Shown in pieces: positions 54,982-64,000 of a stretch of DNA of 64,000 nt. This DNA comes from Paenibacillus ottowii. GTDB lineage: Bacteria > Bacillota > Bacilli > Paenibacillales > Paenibacillaceae. A model generated the notes under the pieces. The model did no database searches. It saw only the letters and a list, made by a program, of their open reading frames with translations, and was not told the origin of the DNA. The position numbers and the translations under genes were made by a program. How positions within the stretch are numbered: the first letter of the stretch is position 1; each line of letters begins with the position of its first letter. The stretch covers positions 1-64,000 of the forward strand of contig NZ_VIJZ01000007.1 of assembly GCF_006874425.1 (NCBI RefSeq), given 5' to 3'.

Positions 54982-55620
54982 ATGGACTCAATGAATCAAA
55001 TAAATCAATCGAATGTCAGCCCAAGCATACAAACGATAACCCCTAGCATTTTATATTATGGAACGTCTGTGATTTTACTCAACACGCTGAATGAGGATGG
55101 AACGACCAATATTAGCCCTATTTCCTCCTCGTGGGCATTAGGAGATTGTGTGGTACTAGGCATTGGAGCAGGCGGCAAAGCATTAGAAAATATGGAGCGG
55201 CATCCCGAATGTGTAATCAATGTTCCTGGACCTTCCATGTGGGAAAATGTAGAACGGTTAGCTCCTTTTACAGGCAAGAATCCTGTTCCAGTGGAAAAAG
55301 AGAAAAATGGATTTACATATCACAAAGATAAGTATGAGATCAGCGGACTGACTGCGATTGACTCGAATAGAGTCCGGCCCACCCGAATCAGGGAATGCCC
55401 TATTCAAATCGAAGCTAGGGTGAAAGAAATCCGGATTCCTGGCCATTCCCCTTATTTTGCGATCGTTGAAACCCAAGCTGTACAAGTGCATGCTCATCAG
55501 GATATCATCCGCGGTGAGAATCATATTGATCCGGCAAAGTGGAGTCCGCTCATCTATAATTTCCGCCATTATTTTGGTCTGGGTGAGCATTTGGGCAAAA
55601 CCTTCCGGTCCGAAACTTGA
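54982..55620 (+). CDS. Flavin reductase-like (split-barrel) protein
   Basis: 212 residues of the flavin reductase/DIM6-NTAB split-barrel family: LLNTLNEDGTTNISPISSSWALGDCVVLGIG is the FMN-contact region, and CPIQIEARVKEIRIPG and YFAIVETQAVQVHAH follow the family pattern. It probably binds FMN and reduces flavin or protects from an oxidant. Expression is likely under the divergent ArsR-type regulator. Confidence 0.82.
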   Translation: MDSMNQINQSNVSPSIQTITPSILYYGTSVILLNTLNEDGTTNISPISSSWALGDCVVLGIGAGGKALENMERHPECVINVPGPSMWENVERLAPFTGKNPVPVEKEKNGFTYHKDKYEISGLTAIDSNRVRPTRIRECPIQIEARVKEIRIPGHSPYFAIVETQAVQVHAHQDIIRGENHIDPAKWSPLIYNFRHYFGLGEHLGKTFRSET

Positions 55621-55697
55621 ACATTCAGTAAAATAATAATATCCTACCTGAATAATGAGAATTATCTTCCCAAATCGTCCTTTTTGTGCGAGAATAG

Positions 55698-57065
<1,368 letters not shown>

Positions 57066-57167
57066 CAAGCAAATATTGGCGGTTTATTGAGCCCGGTGAA
57101 ATAGGAATTTTTGTAGCAGTCACAAGTGATTTCTGATTCAAGGCGGGTTTCGTTTAGGGTTTGAGCA

Positions 57168-57193
57168 GGCGGGGGCAACCTCCGCCTTTTTTG
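57168..57193 (+). terminator. Terminator of metY
   Basis: AGGCGGGGG-CAA-CCTCCGCCT followed by T6. Confidence 0.88.
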
Positions 57194-57197
57194 TTTG

Positions 57198-57242
57198 TTG
57201 ACAACATACCCCTACGGGTATATATTATACCCCATAGGGTAT
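57198..57242 (+). promoter_or_regulatory. Promoter with two CsoR/CstR-type operators
   Basis: TTGACA (57198-57203), 17-base spacer and TATATT (57221-57226). ATACCCCTACGGGTAT (57206-57221) fills the spacer and ATACCCCATAGGGTAT (57227-57242) follows the -10. The two palindromes are 21 bases apart, two helical turns. They match the ATACCC...GGGTAT sites of CsoR/CstR repressors. In front of a CoA-disulfide reductase/rhodanese gene, persulfide-sensing CstR is the likely regulator. Confidence 0.8.
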
Positions 57243-57259
57243 ATGAGGAGGGGAAGCAA

Positions 57260-58924
57260 TTGGGTAGGAAAATAATTATTATTGGCGGGGTAGCAGGTGG
57301 AGCTTCTGCCGCAGCGAGATTGCGTAGATGGAATGAGGAAGACGAGATTATTCTGTTTGAACGCGGTGAGCATGTTTCTTTTGCAAACTGCGGTCTTCCC
57401 TACTATATTGGGGGAACAATCCAGGCGCGGGAGAAGCTGTTTCTCCAGACGCCTCAAGGCATTAGAGACCGTTTTAATATAGATGTACGGGTGCAAATAG
57501 AAGTAATACAAATAGATCGCAAGCATAAGCTTGTCCGTTACCGCGATATGATCACAGGGGAGACGGATGAGCAGTCATACGATATTGTCGTATTATCGCC
57601 GGGAGCCAAACCGATGATACCGGACATTCCCGGATTACATGAGGCTATAAATGTATTTACGTTAAGAAACATTCATGACACCGACCTTATTAAGGCATAT
57701 GTAGATGAAAGGCAACCCAAGCATGCCGCGGTAATTGGGGCCGGGTTTGTTGGGCTGGAGATGGCTGAAAATTTGCGGGAGCGTGGGCTTTCAGTAACCG
57801 TCATTGATATGGGACAACAAGTGTTAAATCCACTTGACCCTGAGATGGCCAAACTGGTGGAGCAGCATATGAAGCTGAACGGGGTGGAGGTGCGTTTAGA
57901 GGAAGGAGTCGCAGCTTTTGAAGAGCAGGGGGCACAGCTTCGTTTGAACTCGGGGGAAATGCTTCAGACAGACATAGTGATCCTGGCGATTGGTGTTGTG
58001 CCTGAAAATGAGCTGGCCAAGCAATGCGGATTGGAACTAGGGTTTCGCGGCGCTATTCAGGTGAATGCTCAGCTGCAAACCAGTGATCCGGCCATTTATG
58101 CGGTAGGGGATGCCATCCAGGTCAAAGACCGCAATCATGGGTTTGCAACGATGGTATCGCTGGCCTGGGGAGCCAATCGTCAGGGACGTTTGGCAGCGGA
58201 TCATATTAATGGTCAGGCGATTTCTTATGATGGTGCGCTCGGAACATCCGTAATTAAGACCTTTGCATTGACCGCAGCTTCTACAGGTAACAATGAAAAA
58301 ACATTGCAGCGGCTGGCTGTGCCTTATCAGGCTATTCATATTCATCCCGGTTCACATGCCGGTTATTATCCTGGCGCGTCCCCCATTTCGATGAAGCTGC
58401 TCTTTCATCCGAAGACCGGAATGATCTACGGGGCACAAGCTGTTGGGGCTGATGGCGCGGATAAAAGGATTGATGTTATTGCGACGGCGATTCGCGGCCA
58501 ATTAAATGTCCGTGAACTGGCAGATATCGAACTTGCTTATGCACCTCCTTATTCTTCAGCTAAAGATCCTGTGAATATGGCGGGTTACGTAGCTTCGAAT
58601 ATTATGGATGGACTGGTCCAGACGATACAATGGCATGAAGTTGACGATTTTCACCGCAATGGTGGTCTTGTTATTGATGTCCGGGATGCGGTGGAGCTAC
58701 AGGGAGGAGCCATTCCAGGTTCCATTCATATTCCTCTGGCCGAGATTAGAGAGCGAATGTCGGAGATTCCTCGTGATCTGGAGATCGCGGTATCCTGCCA
58801 AGTCGGGCTGCGCGGCTATCTAGCGGCCAGAATTCTGGCCCAATCAGGCTATCGAGTAAGGAACGTTGATGGTGGCTACAAAACATATTCGGCTATGGCT
58901 CAACGTGATCATCTTTTAAAATAG
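57260..58924 (+). CDS. CoA-disulfide reductase with C-terminal rhodanese domain
   Basis: 554 residues. FAD-binding GGVAGGASAAARLRR at the start; active Cys in SFANCGLPYY (C44), the mark of CoA-disulfide reductases rather than glutathione reductases; NAD-binding GAGFVGLEMAENLRERG; dimerisation domain to about 450; then a rhodanese domain with VIDVRDAVELQGGAIPGSIHIPL and the catalytic Cys in CQVGLRGY (C513). The fusion reduces CoA persulfides/disulfides with NAD(P)H. TTG start after GAGGAGGGG. The double CstR-type operator in the promoter supports a role in sulfide/persulfide detoxification. Confidence 0.9.
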   Translation: MGRKIIIIGGVAGGASAAARLRRWNEEDEIILFERGEHVSFANCGLPYYIGGTIQAREKLFLQTPQGIRDRFNIDVRVQIEVIQIDRKHKLVRYRDMITGETDEQSYDIVVLSPGAKPMIPDIPGLHEAINVFTLRNIHDTDLIKAYVDERQPKHAAVIGAGFVGLEMAENLRERGLSVTVIDMGQQVLNPLDPEMAKLVEQHMKLNGVEVRLEEGVAAFEEQGAQLRLNSGEMLQTDIVILAIGVVPENELAKQCGLELGFRGAIQVNAQLQTSDPAIYAVGDAIQVKDRNHGFATMVSLAWGANRQGRLAADHINGQAISYDGALGTSVIKTFALTAASTGNNEKTLQRLAVPYQAIHIHPGSHAGYYPGASPISMKLLFHPKTGMIYGAQAVGADGADKRIDVIATAIRGQLNVRELADIELAYAPPYSSAKDPVNMAGYVASNIMDGLVQTIQWHEVDDFHRNGGLVIDVRDAVELQGGAIPGSIHIPLAEIRERMSEIPRDLEIAVSCQVGLRGYLAARILAQSGYRVRNVDGGYKTYSAMAQRDHLLK

Positions 58925-59277
58925 TTCATGACCCATCCAATCTGATTAAGATGATCCGTTACTTCGCCATGCAGCGCGCCAAAGAAGGTATCTTGTAATT
59001 CTACGGTAATGGTACCTTTCTCTGATAGTGCATGGTAAGCCTGTTTAAGCTCGTTCTCACTTTCACAGTCAAGAATGATTTGGACATGCTGCGCTTTCAG
59101 CGGTTTACCGTAGGAATCAGAAAAATGGATATGACTGCTGCCTAGGTGTAGTTCGGCATGTAGAAGCCTGCCTTCCTGCTTGTTCAGTACTTTGATTTTT
59201 CCGCCTAAAACAGATTGGTAATAGTCGACTGACTGCTGCAAATCATTTACAATCACATAAGGACTTGCACTTCTCAT
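58909..59277 (-). CDS. VOC-family (glyoxalase-like) protein
   Basis: 122 residues, one vicinal-oxygen-chelate unit pair: SPYVIVNDLQQSVDYYQSVLGG, AELHLGSSHIHFSD, and the end HGEVTDHLNQIGWVMNYF. Similar to PhnB-like proteins. Function unknown. Start at 59277 because AAAGGA precedes it. The 3' end overlaps that of the convergent CoA-disulfide reductase gene by 16 bases. Confidence 0.82.
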   Translation of the reverse strand: MRSASPYVIVNDLQQSVDYYQSVLGGKIKVLNKQEGRLLHAELHLGSSHIHFSDSYGKPLKAQHVQIILDCESENELKQAYHALSEKGTITVELQDTFFGALHGEVTDHLNQIGWVMNYFKR

Positions 59278-59421
59278 AAGATCAATTCCTTTCATTTCTT
59301 CTATGTGGGGTCTGCTGCTACGATACATTATTTACATTGTCCGCAGGGTTTAGCCCTTTTCTGTTCAAATTATGGCTTGGTTCACTGTGTGACGTCTGTT
59401 ACAATGGAAGAGGTATATACG

Positions 59422-59751
59422 ATGGATAGAAAAGAGGTCGAACTGGTGGGCACTTCTGCGATTTGGGAAACAGTTATCTATTGGGTAATCTTGGTGATTT
59501 CCGCTCTGTGCGTGATTGCAGTATCTGGTAGTCGGAAGACGGCAAGCACGATTATTTTGGCGCCCGTTGTGTTGTTCTGTACCATATTTATGATGCAGGG
59601 CTCGGTGCTTACTGCCATGAAGCACCCGACCATGGGGGCTAATGTCGGTCTGGGGATGGCATTTCTGACCACATGGGTAGTCAGCGGAATATTGTTTGCT
59701 GTAGCGCTTGTGATTGCTTTTATTAAATATAACAAAAGGAACAAGGCGTAG
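59422..59751 (+). CDS. Small membrane protein of unknown function
   Basis: 109 residues with three hydrophobic segments (TVIYWVILVISALCVIAV, TIILAPVVLFCTIFMM, FLTTWVVSGILFAVALVIAFI). The start at 59422 follows GAAGAGG. No family recognised. A terminator lies 20 bases after the stop. Confidence 0.65.
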   Translation: MDRKEVELVGTSAIWETVIYWVILVISALCVIAVSGSRKTASTIILAPVVLFCTIFMMQGSVLTAMKHPTMGANVGLGMAFLTTWVVSGILFAVALVIAFIKYNKRNKA

Positions 59752-59771
59752 TTCAGCCTTAACCACGATTG

Positions 59772-59811
59772 AAAAAAGGGTTTTCGGTAATATACCGAAA
59801 GCCCTTTTTGT
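59772..59811 (+). terminator. Terminator after the 59422 gene
   Basis: AAGGGTTTTCGGTA-ATAT-ACCGAAAGCCCTT with a T tail. Confidence 0.88.
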
Positions 59812-59842
59812 ATTCTCATTTAGCCATACAGGATGTATTCGT

Positions 59843-59911
59843 TCATCTGCGTCTTCTCATCAGCAAAACAACGATCAGTACAATGATGATCACGATCAAG
59901 AGAAACTTCAT
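59843..59911 (-). CDS. Very small membrane peptide (22 residues)
   Basis: An ideal AAGGAGGT site stands 8 bases before the ATG on the minus strand. The peptide is MKFLL, a run of Ile, Val and Leu, and a C-terminal MRRRR, a single membrane helix with a basic cytosolic end. Too short for usual gene calls. The perfect ribosome site argues that it is translated. Function unknown. Confidence 0.55.
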   Translation of the reverse strand: MKFLLIVIIIVLIVVLLMRRRR

Positions 59912-60090
59912 AGTCGATTACCTCCTTAGCCAGTCTCCTATTTGGTATTAACCATTTTGGGTAGATGTGCACCGATGTACCCAAGTAAGTATCTATTGTC
60001 AAATGTTTGGCGAAAATGTGATGGTGGGATCAAAAAGAGGTTTACAGGCTTAGCTGGAAAGTGTATACATAAAGTAAGGAGGCGATTGCC

Positions 60091-60213
60091 ATGAGTGATC
60101 GTGCATTTCATTTGTTTTATATTATTTTCTTGACGGTTTTGGCACTTGGAAGCGTTGCAGGAATCTCTTGGTGGCTACGCTCTGTCGGTCGTCAGGAAAA
60201 GGAAAAAAACTAA
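60091..60213 (+). CDS. Small single-helix membrane protein (40 residues)
   Basis: AAGGAGG 7 bases before the ATG, 40 codons. A short polar start (MSDRAFH) is followed by a membrane helix (LFYIIFLTVLALGSVAGI) and a basic tail (RSVGRQEKEKN). No family recognised. The good ribosome site and helix-plus-basic-tail design support a real small protein. Confidence 0.55.
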   Translation: MSDRAFHLFYIIFLTVLALGSVAGISWWLRSVGRQEKEKN

Positions 60214-60274
60214 ATTCAGCATGGGCATACAAGCCCACTTGCATCTTCCAGTAGGAGGGTGCATTTTTATGTGT

Positions 60275-60294
60275 TATAATGAGAACATACGTTC
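60275..60294 (+). promoter_or_regulatory. Extended -10 promoter with SOS (LexA) box
   Basis: TGTTATAAT is an extended -10 element (TATAAT 60275-60280). Three bases on, GAACATACGTTC (60283-60294) matches the Gram-positive LexA/DinR box GAACRNRYGTTC in full. Bound LexA would cover the transcription start. Confidence 0.82.
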
Positions 60295-60312
60295 TTTTTA
60301 GGAGGAATAATG

Positions 60313-60621
60313 ATGCTGCCAGATTTGGAACGGAAGCTACTGCGTATTTTGTATAATTATTTTGCCCAACATCGCCACATGCCTACAATGGCTGAATTGT
60401 CTGCAAAAACGGGCAGGCGGGATTCTGAAATTACAGCCGCATTGCGACATATGGAACAAGAGCGCTATATCACTTGGGAAAATAGCACAGGGACCCAGCA
60501 CATTGTTTTACTAGAAGGTTGGGAGCGTCCTTCAACTTACAGGCATGCCCAAGTGGAAGCCGCACGTTCTACTTCCCCAACGTCACAGTCCGGGAATACG
60601 GAATATTGGACGAATTATTAA
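60313..60621 (+). CDS. LexA-like helix-turn-helix protein without protease domain, SOS-controlled
   Basis: 102 residues. LPDLERKLLRILYNYFAQHRHMPTMAELSAKTGRR, then DSEITAALRHMEQERYITW, has the build of the LexA N-terminal winged helix (KRQQxILxFI...PxxREIxxxxG). The autoprotease domain is absent; the C-terminal 45 residues are polar and probably disordered. The ATG at 60313 stands 7 bases after AGGAGG. Control by a LexA box makes a damage-induced DNA-binding protein likely; its targets are unknown. Confidence 0.7.
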   Translation: MLPDLERKLLRILYNYFAQHRHMPTMAELSAKTGRRDSEITAALRHMEQERYITWENSTGTQHIVLLEGWERPSTYRHAQVEAARSTSPTSQSGNTEYWTNY

Positions 60622-61301
60622 TAGCGATATAAAGCTGGAAAATTAATGAGTTTTTAAGGTGCATATCATTTAGTTTTAAGAAAGCAAGACTATAATGACC
60701 TTATTAACCCCTTTTTGATCAAGCTATAGGCCCTGTCGATGTATCGGCAGGGTCACTTTTTTGTTCATAGATATCATTTTCGTATATGAAAAATCCCCCG
60801 GGGATCATCCGGAGGACGGGTGCAGCTTGCGTATACTGCAAAGCCTGCTCAAACTTTATCGTTTGACGGCATAATATATATTTAACCCCTGCTACCTTGT
60901 ATTATATGGTCAGCATGTTCATAAGGGGCAGTCTGATTCCTCTGTTCATTTTCCAAACGACAAAAGCCCTACCTCTCTTTCGTCCTTGCGGCTCCGATGA
61001 CCGCGCCAGTGTGAATGTGAAAATCTTCGGCAAAAGCTCAAAATTCTACATTAGGGTTATACATAAAATTTGGAGAAGCTCCATGCGGTGATTAGGAGTA
61101 TAGCTTCTTGCGTGGAATCCTATGGGGTTAATACATACCAGTACAGTATAACAAGAATGATTCTAAAACACAAGACATTTTTGGATTTTTTGATTGTAGA
61201 CTGGAAAATACACTTTTCTGCAATGGATTAAGCTTATTTGTATTTGCAGAGAATGGAGGCTGTGACAAATTACCCTGACAAAGCACGCAAATTCTGAAAT
61301 A
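60622..61301. other. Intergenic region of 700 bases without recognised gene
   Basis: Contains a terminator at 60731-60764 (CCCTGTCGAT with ATCGGCAGGG, then T6), presumably for the SOS-controlled gene. A GC-rich stretch (CCCCCGGGGATCATCCGG near 60790) could fold but resembles no RNA family I know. A frame at 60897-61091 lacks a ribosome site and protein character. Confidence 0.5.
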
Positions 61302-61313
61302 GTGTAGTTACAC
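61302..61313. promoter_or_regulatory. Candidate MarR operator before its own gene
   Basis: GTGTA-GT-TACAC followed by GAAAA, 26 bases before the MarR gene start. It shares GTGTA...TACACGAAAA with the larger palindrome at 61830-61851. Confidence 0.55.
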
Positions 61314-61338
61314 GAAAAGATGGAAGGAAACAAGAACT

Positions 61339-61794
61339 ATGGCTGCATCAAGGAAGGACAAAAAAACATCACAGAAGAACTCGCCCTCAGTCTGCACCTG
61401 CATTAATCTGCGTCGTTCCTCGATGGCTGTATCAGGGCTGTATGACCGATATCTGGCTCCAAGTGGACTCAATATTTGTCAGTTTTCGCTGCTCAAGCAC
61501 TTAACGGTGCTGGGACCGGTTAGCGTAAGCGAATTAGCGTTGGAGATGCGACTCGACCGAACCACGCTTGTGCGCAATTTGAAGGCACTGGAGCAACGCG
61601 GGTATGTGGAGGATACATCCGCTGAGGGAAGCCGAAACCGCTGCCTTACTCTGACGGGGAGTGGAAAAGCGGTATATAACGATGCAGCAGCGCTCTGGGA
61701 GGAGGCGCAGCTTTTTTTGCAGGAGTCACTCGGAAGCGCTGATTTGCAGATCTTGACCGCACTGTTATCCAAAGTTGAAAAGTTGAGTCTGTGA
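61339..61794 (+). CDS. MarR-family regulator
   Basis: 151 residues. CTCINLRRSSMAVSGLYDRYLAPSGLNICQFSLLKHL is the dimer/first helix region, VSVSELALEMRLDRTTLVRNLKALEQRGYVE the winged helix. CTC near residues 19-21 could sense redox or electrophiles. AAGGA precedes the ATG. The gene downstream encodes a 4Fe-4S protein, and both have the same kind of palindrome in front, so autoregulation and co-control are likely. Confidence 0.87.
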   Translation: MAASRKDKKTSQKNSPSVCTCINLRRSSMAVSGLYDRYLAPSGLNICQFSLLKHLTVLGPVSVSELALEMRLDRTTLVRNLKALEQRGYVEDTSAEGSRNRCLTLTGSGKAVYNDAAALWEEAQLFLQESLGSADLQILTALLSKVEKLSL

Positions 61795-61829
61795 TTAGCC
61801 TTCACCTAATAAGGGAAGTCATGCTGATA

Positions 61830-61851
61830 TTTTCGTGTATATACACGAAAA
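61830..61851. promoter_or_regulatory. Perfect 22-bp palindrome, candidate MarR operator
   Basis: TTTTCGTGTAT and ATACACGAAAA are exact reverse complements. The site is between the MarR gene and the Fe-S protein gene, 64 bases before the latter's start. Confidence 0.65.
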
Positions 61852-61915
61852 AAAGATGCAGAAGTGTAAAGCAGTAGAAAGATTCACAATAACTAAGAAG
61901 AGGGATGTGGATAGG

Positions 61916-62794
61916 ATGGTATTGTCCGTACCGGACATGAAAGAACTTATCGCAGCCGAGATGAAAGCCTATGTGAGCGAAGACAAGGGTAATTTCAGCG
62001 AAGAATTGCAAAGTCATTACTACGAGGAACCGATTATTCAATTTGCTGCGGCCAATGATCCTTTGTTTGATGATTATAAAACAGTGGTGGGTCCCGAACA
62101 TGCTACGCCACAGGAAGCCTTCGAACGAACCTTCGGCACAGGAAGTTTTGGTGGAGGCAGCGTTGTCAGTGTTGTGCTGCCGATCAGTGAGACGATCCGT
62201 AAGGCCAATCGTGCGCAAAAGACAAGAGCCTCCAGAGAGTGGGCACTGCTGCGGACCTTTGGCGATGAAGAGTTTGTGCGTTCGGCAAGGCAGCATTTGG
62301 CGGGATATCTGACCGGGCTTGGTTACCGGGCGGTGTCACCGCTGGATACGGATTGGTACAGCATCCACGGTGCCACAGGGGGGCCGGTTTCTAACTGGTC
62401 GGAACGGCATATCGCGTATGCAGCTGGTTTGGGCACCTTCAGTATCAACGATGGCTTCATCACCGAGAAGGGAATTGCCATCCGCCTGCTGTCTGTAGTA
62501 ACGGATCTGCAGGTGTCGCCTGATGTCAGGTTGTCCTCGAACCTGAGCCATACCGCAAACTGCCTGCTGTGCAGCAAAGGCATTTGCGGTGTGTGCATTA
62601 CTCGCTGTCCGGTGCAGGCCATCAGCAAGGAAGGCGGCCATGACAAAATCGCCTGCATGAAATTTGTGTACGGCGATGAATCCCGAAAGTGGGCAGTGTT
62701 AAACGGCGGTGAGGCTAAATCAGGTGCCGGCTGTGGACTTTGCCAGACTAAGGTGCCCTGCGAAAGCCGCAATCCAATGCGGAAGGCTCGCTAG
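61916..62794 (+). CDS. Epoxyqueuosine reductase-like 4Fe-4S protein
   Basis: 292 residues. The C-terminal ferredoxin-like part has CLLCSKGICGVCITRCPVQA and CGLCQTKVPCESRNP, enough cysteines for two 4Fe-4S clusters. The N-terminal 200 residues resemble the corrinoid-binding QueG-type fold only distantly (AYAAGLGTFSINDGFITEKGIAIR is the recognisable core), so a QueG role is not implied. It may be a reductase for xenobiotics or corrinoid-linked. Start at 61916 because GGGATGTGGATAGG precedes it. Control by the MarR regulator is likely. Confidence 0.75.
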   Translation: MVLSVPDMKELIAAEMKAYVSEDKGNFSEELQSHYYEEPIIQFAAANDPLFDDYKTVVGPEHATPQEAFERTFGTGSFGGGSVVSVVLPISETIRKANRAQKTRASREWALLRTFGDEEFVRSARQHLAGYLTGLGYRAVSPLDTDWYSIHGATGGPVSNWSERHIAYAAGLGTFSINDGFITEKGIAIRLLSVVTDLQVSPDVRLSSNLSHTANCLLCSKGICGVCITRCPVQAISKEGGHDKIACMKFVYGDESRKWAVLNGGEAKSGAGCGLCQTKVPCESRNPMRKAR

Positions 62795-62915
62795 TGTTAT
62801 TTTCCTAGGATTTGTGCAAAATGCTCAAGCAAGAAGGTTAACTTTTGACGTCTGGACTCCGATATTGAATACAAAGATATCTTATGAGCGTACGGATGAA
62901 AGAAGGGGTAGCATT

Positions 62916-64000
62916 TTGCCGATCTATAAGCGCTTTATTCAGCATGTTATCCTGAACTATATTATAGGTTCATTTATTGCTGTACTACTGGTATGTATGA
63001 TTTTTGTATTTTCCACGTTAAATGTAGCCCGCTATGAGCTTCTGGGTCTTGTCAAAATTGTTGCTTTTTCCAGCGTTATTATGATTGCTTGTGAAATTAT
63101 AGTGTTTCGAATGCATTTGAGACCTGTTCAGCGTTTTTTTCAAGGCAACCAGGAGACGCTCAAGGATGTAGAAGCGGTGTATATCCGGGTTCACCATCTG
63201 CCTAATTTGTCAGTTTTGCGTATTGTTGGGCCGCATTTGTTAGGCTTCTCTATCCCGGCAGCCGTCATTGCATTATGGATGATACATACTGGACAGCTTG
63301 CCTTTCCCTTCTATTATGTAGGAATTGCCTGTATCGGAGCTTGTCTGGTCGCTTCCATGCATGCACTGGTCGAGTTTTTTCTGACCATGAGAGCAATCAA
63401 ACCGCTGCTGGAGGAAATCCGTAATCGAACCTGTCAGCAATATGGATTGAGCTTGTCCCTGCGAGGACGAGTTTTGCTATCCCTGCGGCATAAATTTCAG
63501 TTAAGTGCAACGCTAATTGGTGCATTTCCTCTGTTTCTGTTTTGTTTAGCTACACAGATTCGGCTGGAACACTTGGATGCGGCGGATTCCGGTTCCTATT
63601 GGGCATGGGCAGGGATGATTTTAATATTCGGTGTAGCTTTTGCTTATCTGGGCGGCAGGTTGCTGACCCGTGAGATCGAGCAGCCCATCCATCACTTGTT
63701 GGAAAAAATGAATGAAGTGAAAGAAGGCCGCCTGAACAGTAACGCCAGTGATTTGTATTCGGACGAATTTGCGGAGCTGGTCGAAGGGTTTAACATGATG
63801 ATTGAGGGCCTGAAGGAACGAGAGGAAAAGAACGGTCAGCTATTAGACAGTTACTTTGCCACTTTGGCTGCAGCGCTGGATGCACGTGACGCTTATACCG
63901 CAGGACATTCGTTGCGCGTGGCGGAATACTCTGTACTCATTGGGCGAAAAGGCGGTTTGAGTGAGATGGATCTCGACTTGCTGCGTAAAACAGCCTTGCT
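62916..64000 (+). CDS. HAMP and HD-GYP-type membrane protein, 3' end outside the window
   Basis: 361 codons visible, frame open at the window edge. About six membrane segments fill residues 10-250, then a HAMP linker (LTREIEQPIHHLLEKMNEVKEGRLNSN, DEFAELVEGFNMMIEGLKEREEKN), then the start of an HD-GYP domain (LAAALDARDAYTAGHSLRVAEYSVLIGRKGGL with the first conserved His). HD-GYP proteins hydrolyse cyclic di-GMP or related dinucleotides. TTG start after AAGGGGTAG. The HD pair and GYP motif would lie beyond the end, so activity cannot be judged. Confidence 0.82.
   Translation, partial: MPIYKRFIQHVILNYIIGSFIAVLLVCMIFVFSTLNVARYELLGLVKIVAFSSVIMIACEIIVFRMHLRPVQRFFQGNQETLKDVEAVYIRVHHLPNLSVLRIVGPHLLGFSIPAAVIALWMIHTGQLAFPFYYVGIACIGACLVASMHALVEFFLTMRAIKPLLEEIRNRTCQQYGLSLSLRGRVLLSLRHKFQLSATLIGAFPLFLFCLATQIRLEHLDAADSGSYWAWAGMILIFGVAFAYLGGRLLTREIEQPIHHLLEKMNEVKEGRLNSNASDLYSDEFAELVEGFNMMIEGLKEREEKNGQLLDSYFATLAAALDARDAYTAGHSLRVAEYSVLIGRKGGLSEMDLDLLRKTAL

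Noticed and set aside
60897..61091. A 64-codon open frame between the SOS gene and the MarR gene
   Set aside because: No ribosome site and no protein-like composition.

Overview
The window looks like chromosomal DNA of a Paenibacillus, probably of the P. polymyxa group. This rests on gene content and style: consensus Firmicutes promoters and AGGAGG ribosome binding sites, a CcdC/BdbC pair, MprF, NrdAB with NrdR-like boxes, many secreted proteins with Sec signal peptides, and receptor/pro-peptide pairs of the kind described in Paenibacillaceae. The assignment is an inference from sequence reading; no database search was run.

Layout. 1-425: end of a tRNA operon (Gly, Arg, Leu, Pro, Gly) with its terminator. 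1.5-21.7 kb: mostly ordinary chromosomal genes: a secreted GH26 mannanase-like enzyme, ccdC and bdbC, a nitroreductase, mprF, an SMC-like ATPase, an MFS exporter, a decayed lactonase gene, an ArsR-type regulator, the NAD(P)HX repair enzyme, a phosphonatase-like HAD protein that has lost its catalytic residues, the ribonucleotide reductase operon and a thiamine-binding protein. 21.75 kb: a tRNA-Thr(CGT) that has served as an integration site. Its 3' half and about 500 bp of flanking DNA, including a decayed integrase, recur at 36.8 kb. Between the repeats lies a 15 kb accessory island.

The island and its right flank (21.8-42.4 kb) carry three copies of a quorum-sensing module, an HTH+TPR receptor of the RRNPP type followed by a small overlapping Sec-exported pro-peptide. 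The first copy is a remnant, the second is intact, and the third has a frameshifted receptor with an intact peptide gene. Around them are a NucA/NucB-like lipoprotein without the usual acidic motif, a second NucB-like gene broken by one stop codon, a candidate secreted toxin with a possible immunity gene, large secreted proteins sharing an 80-residue C-terminal domain, three insertion sequences (IS3, IS110, IS5) and pieces of a phage small terminase. Many of these genes end in near-identical terminators.

42.8-47.9 kb: a complete fructoselysine operon in the order frlC-frlA-frlB-frlD-frlR, behind a strong promoter with a likely cre site. 48-54 kb: secreted proteins, an acyltransferase, a second repeat-rich surface protein (SPRY domain, TTPGSS repeats), cupin and GNAT genes, and a truncated aminoglycoside adenylyltransferase gene. 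54-64 kb: an ArsR regulator divergent from a flavin reductase, metY, a CoA-disulfide reductase/rhodanese under two CsoR/CstR-type operators, several small membrane proteins, a LexA-like HTH gene behind an SOS box, a MarR regulator with an Fe-S protein that share a palindromic operator, and the start of an HD-GYP-type protein that runs off the end.
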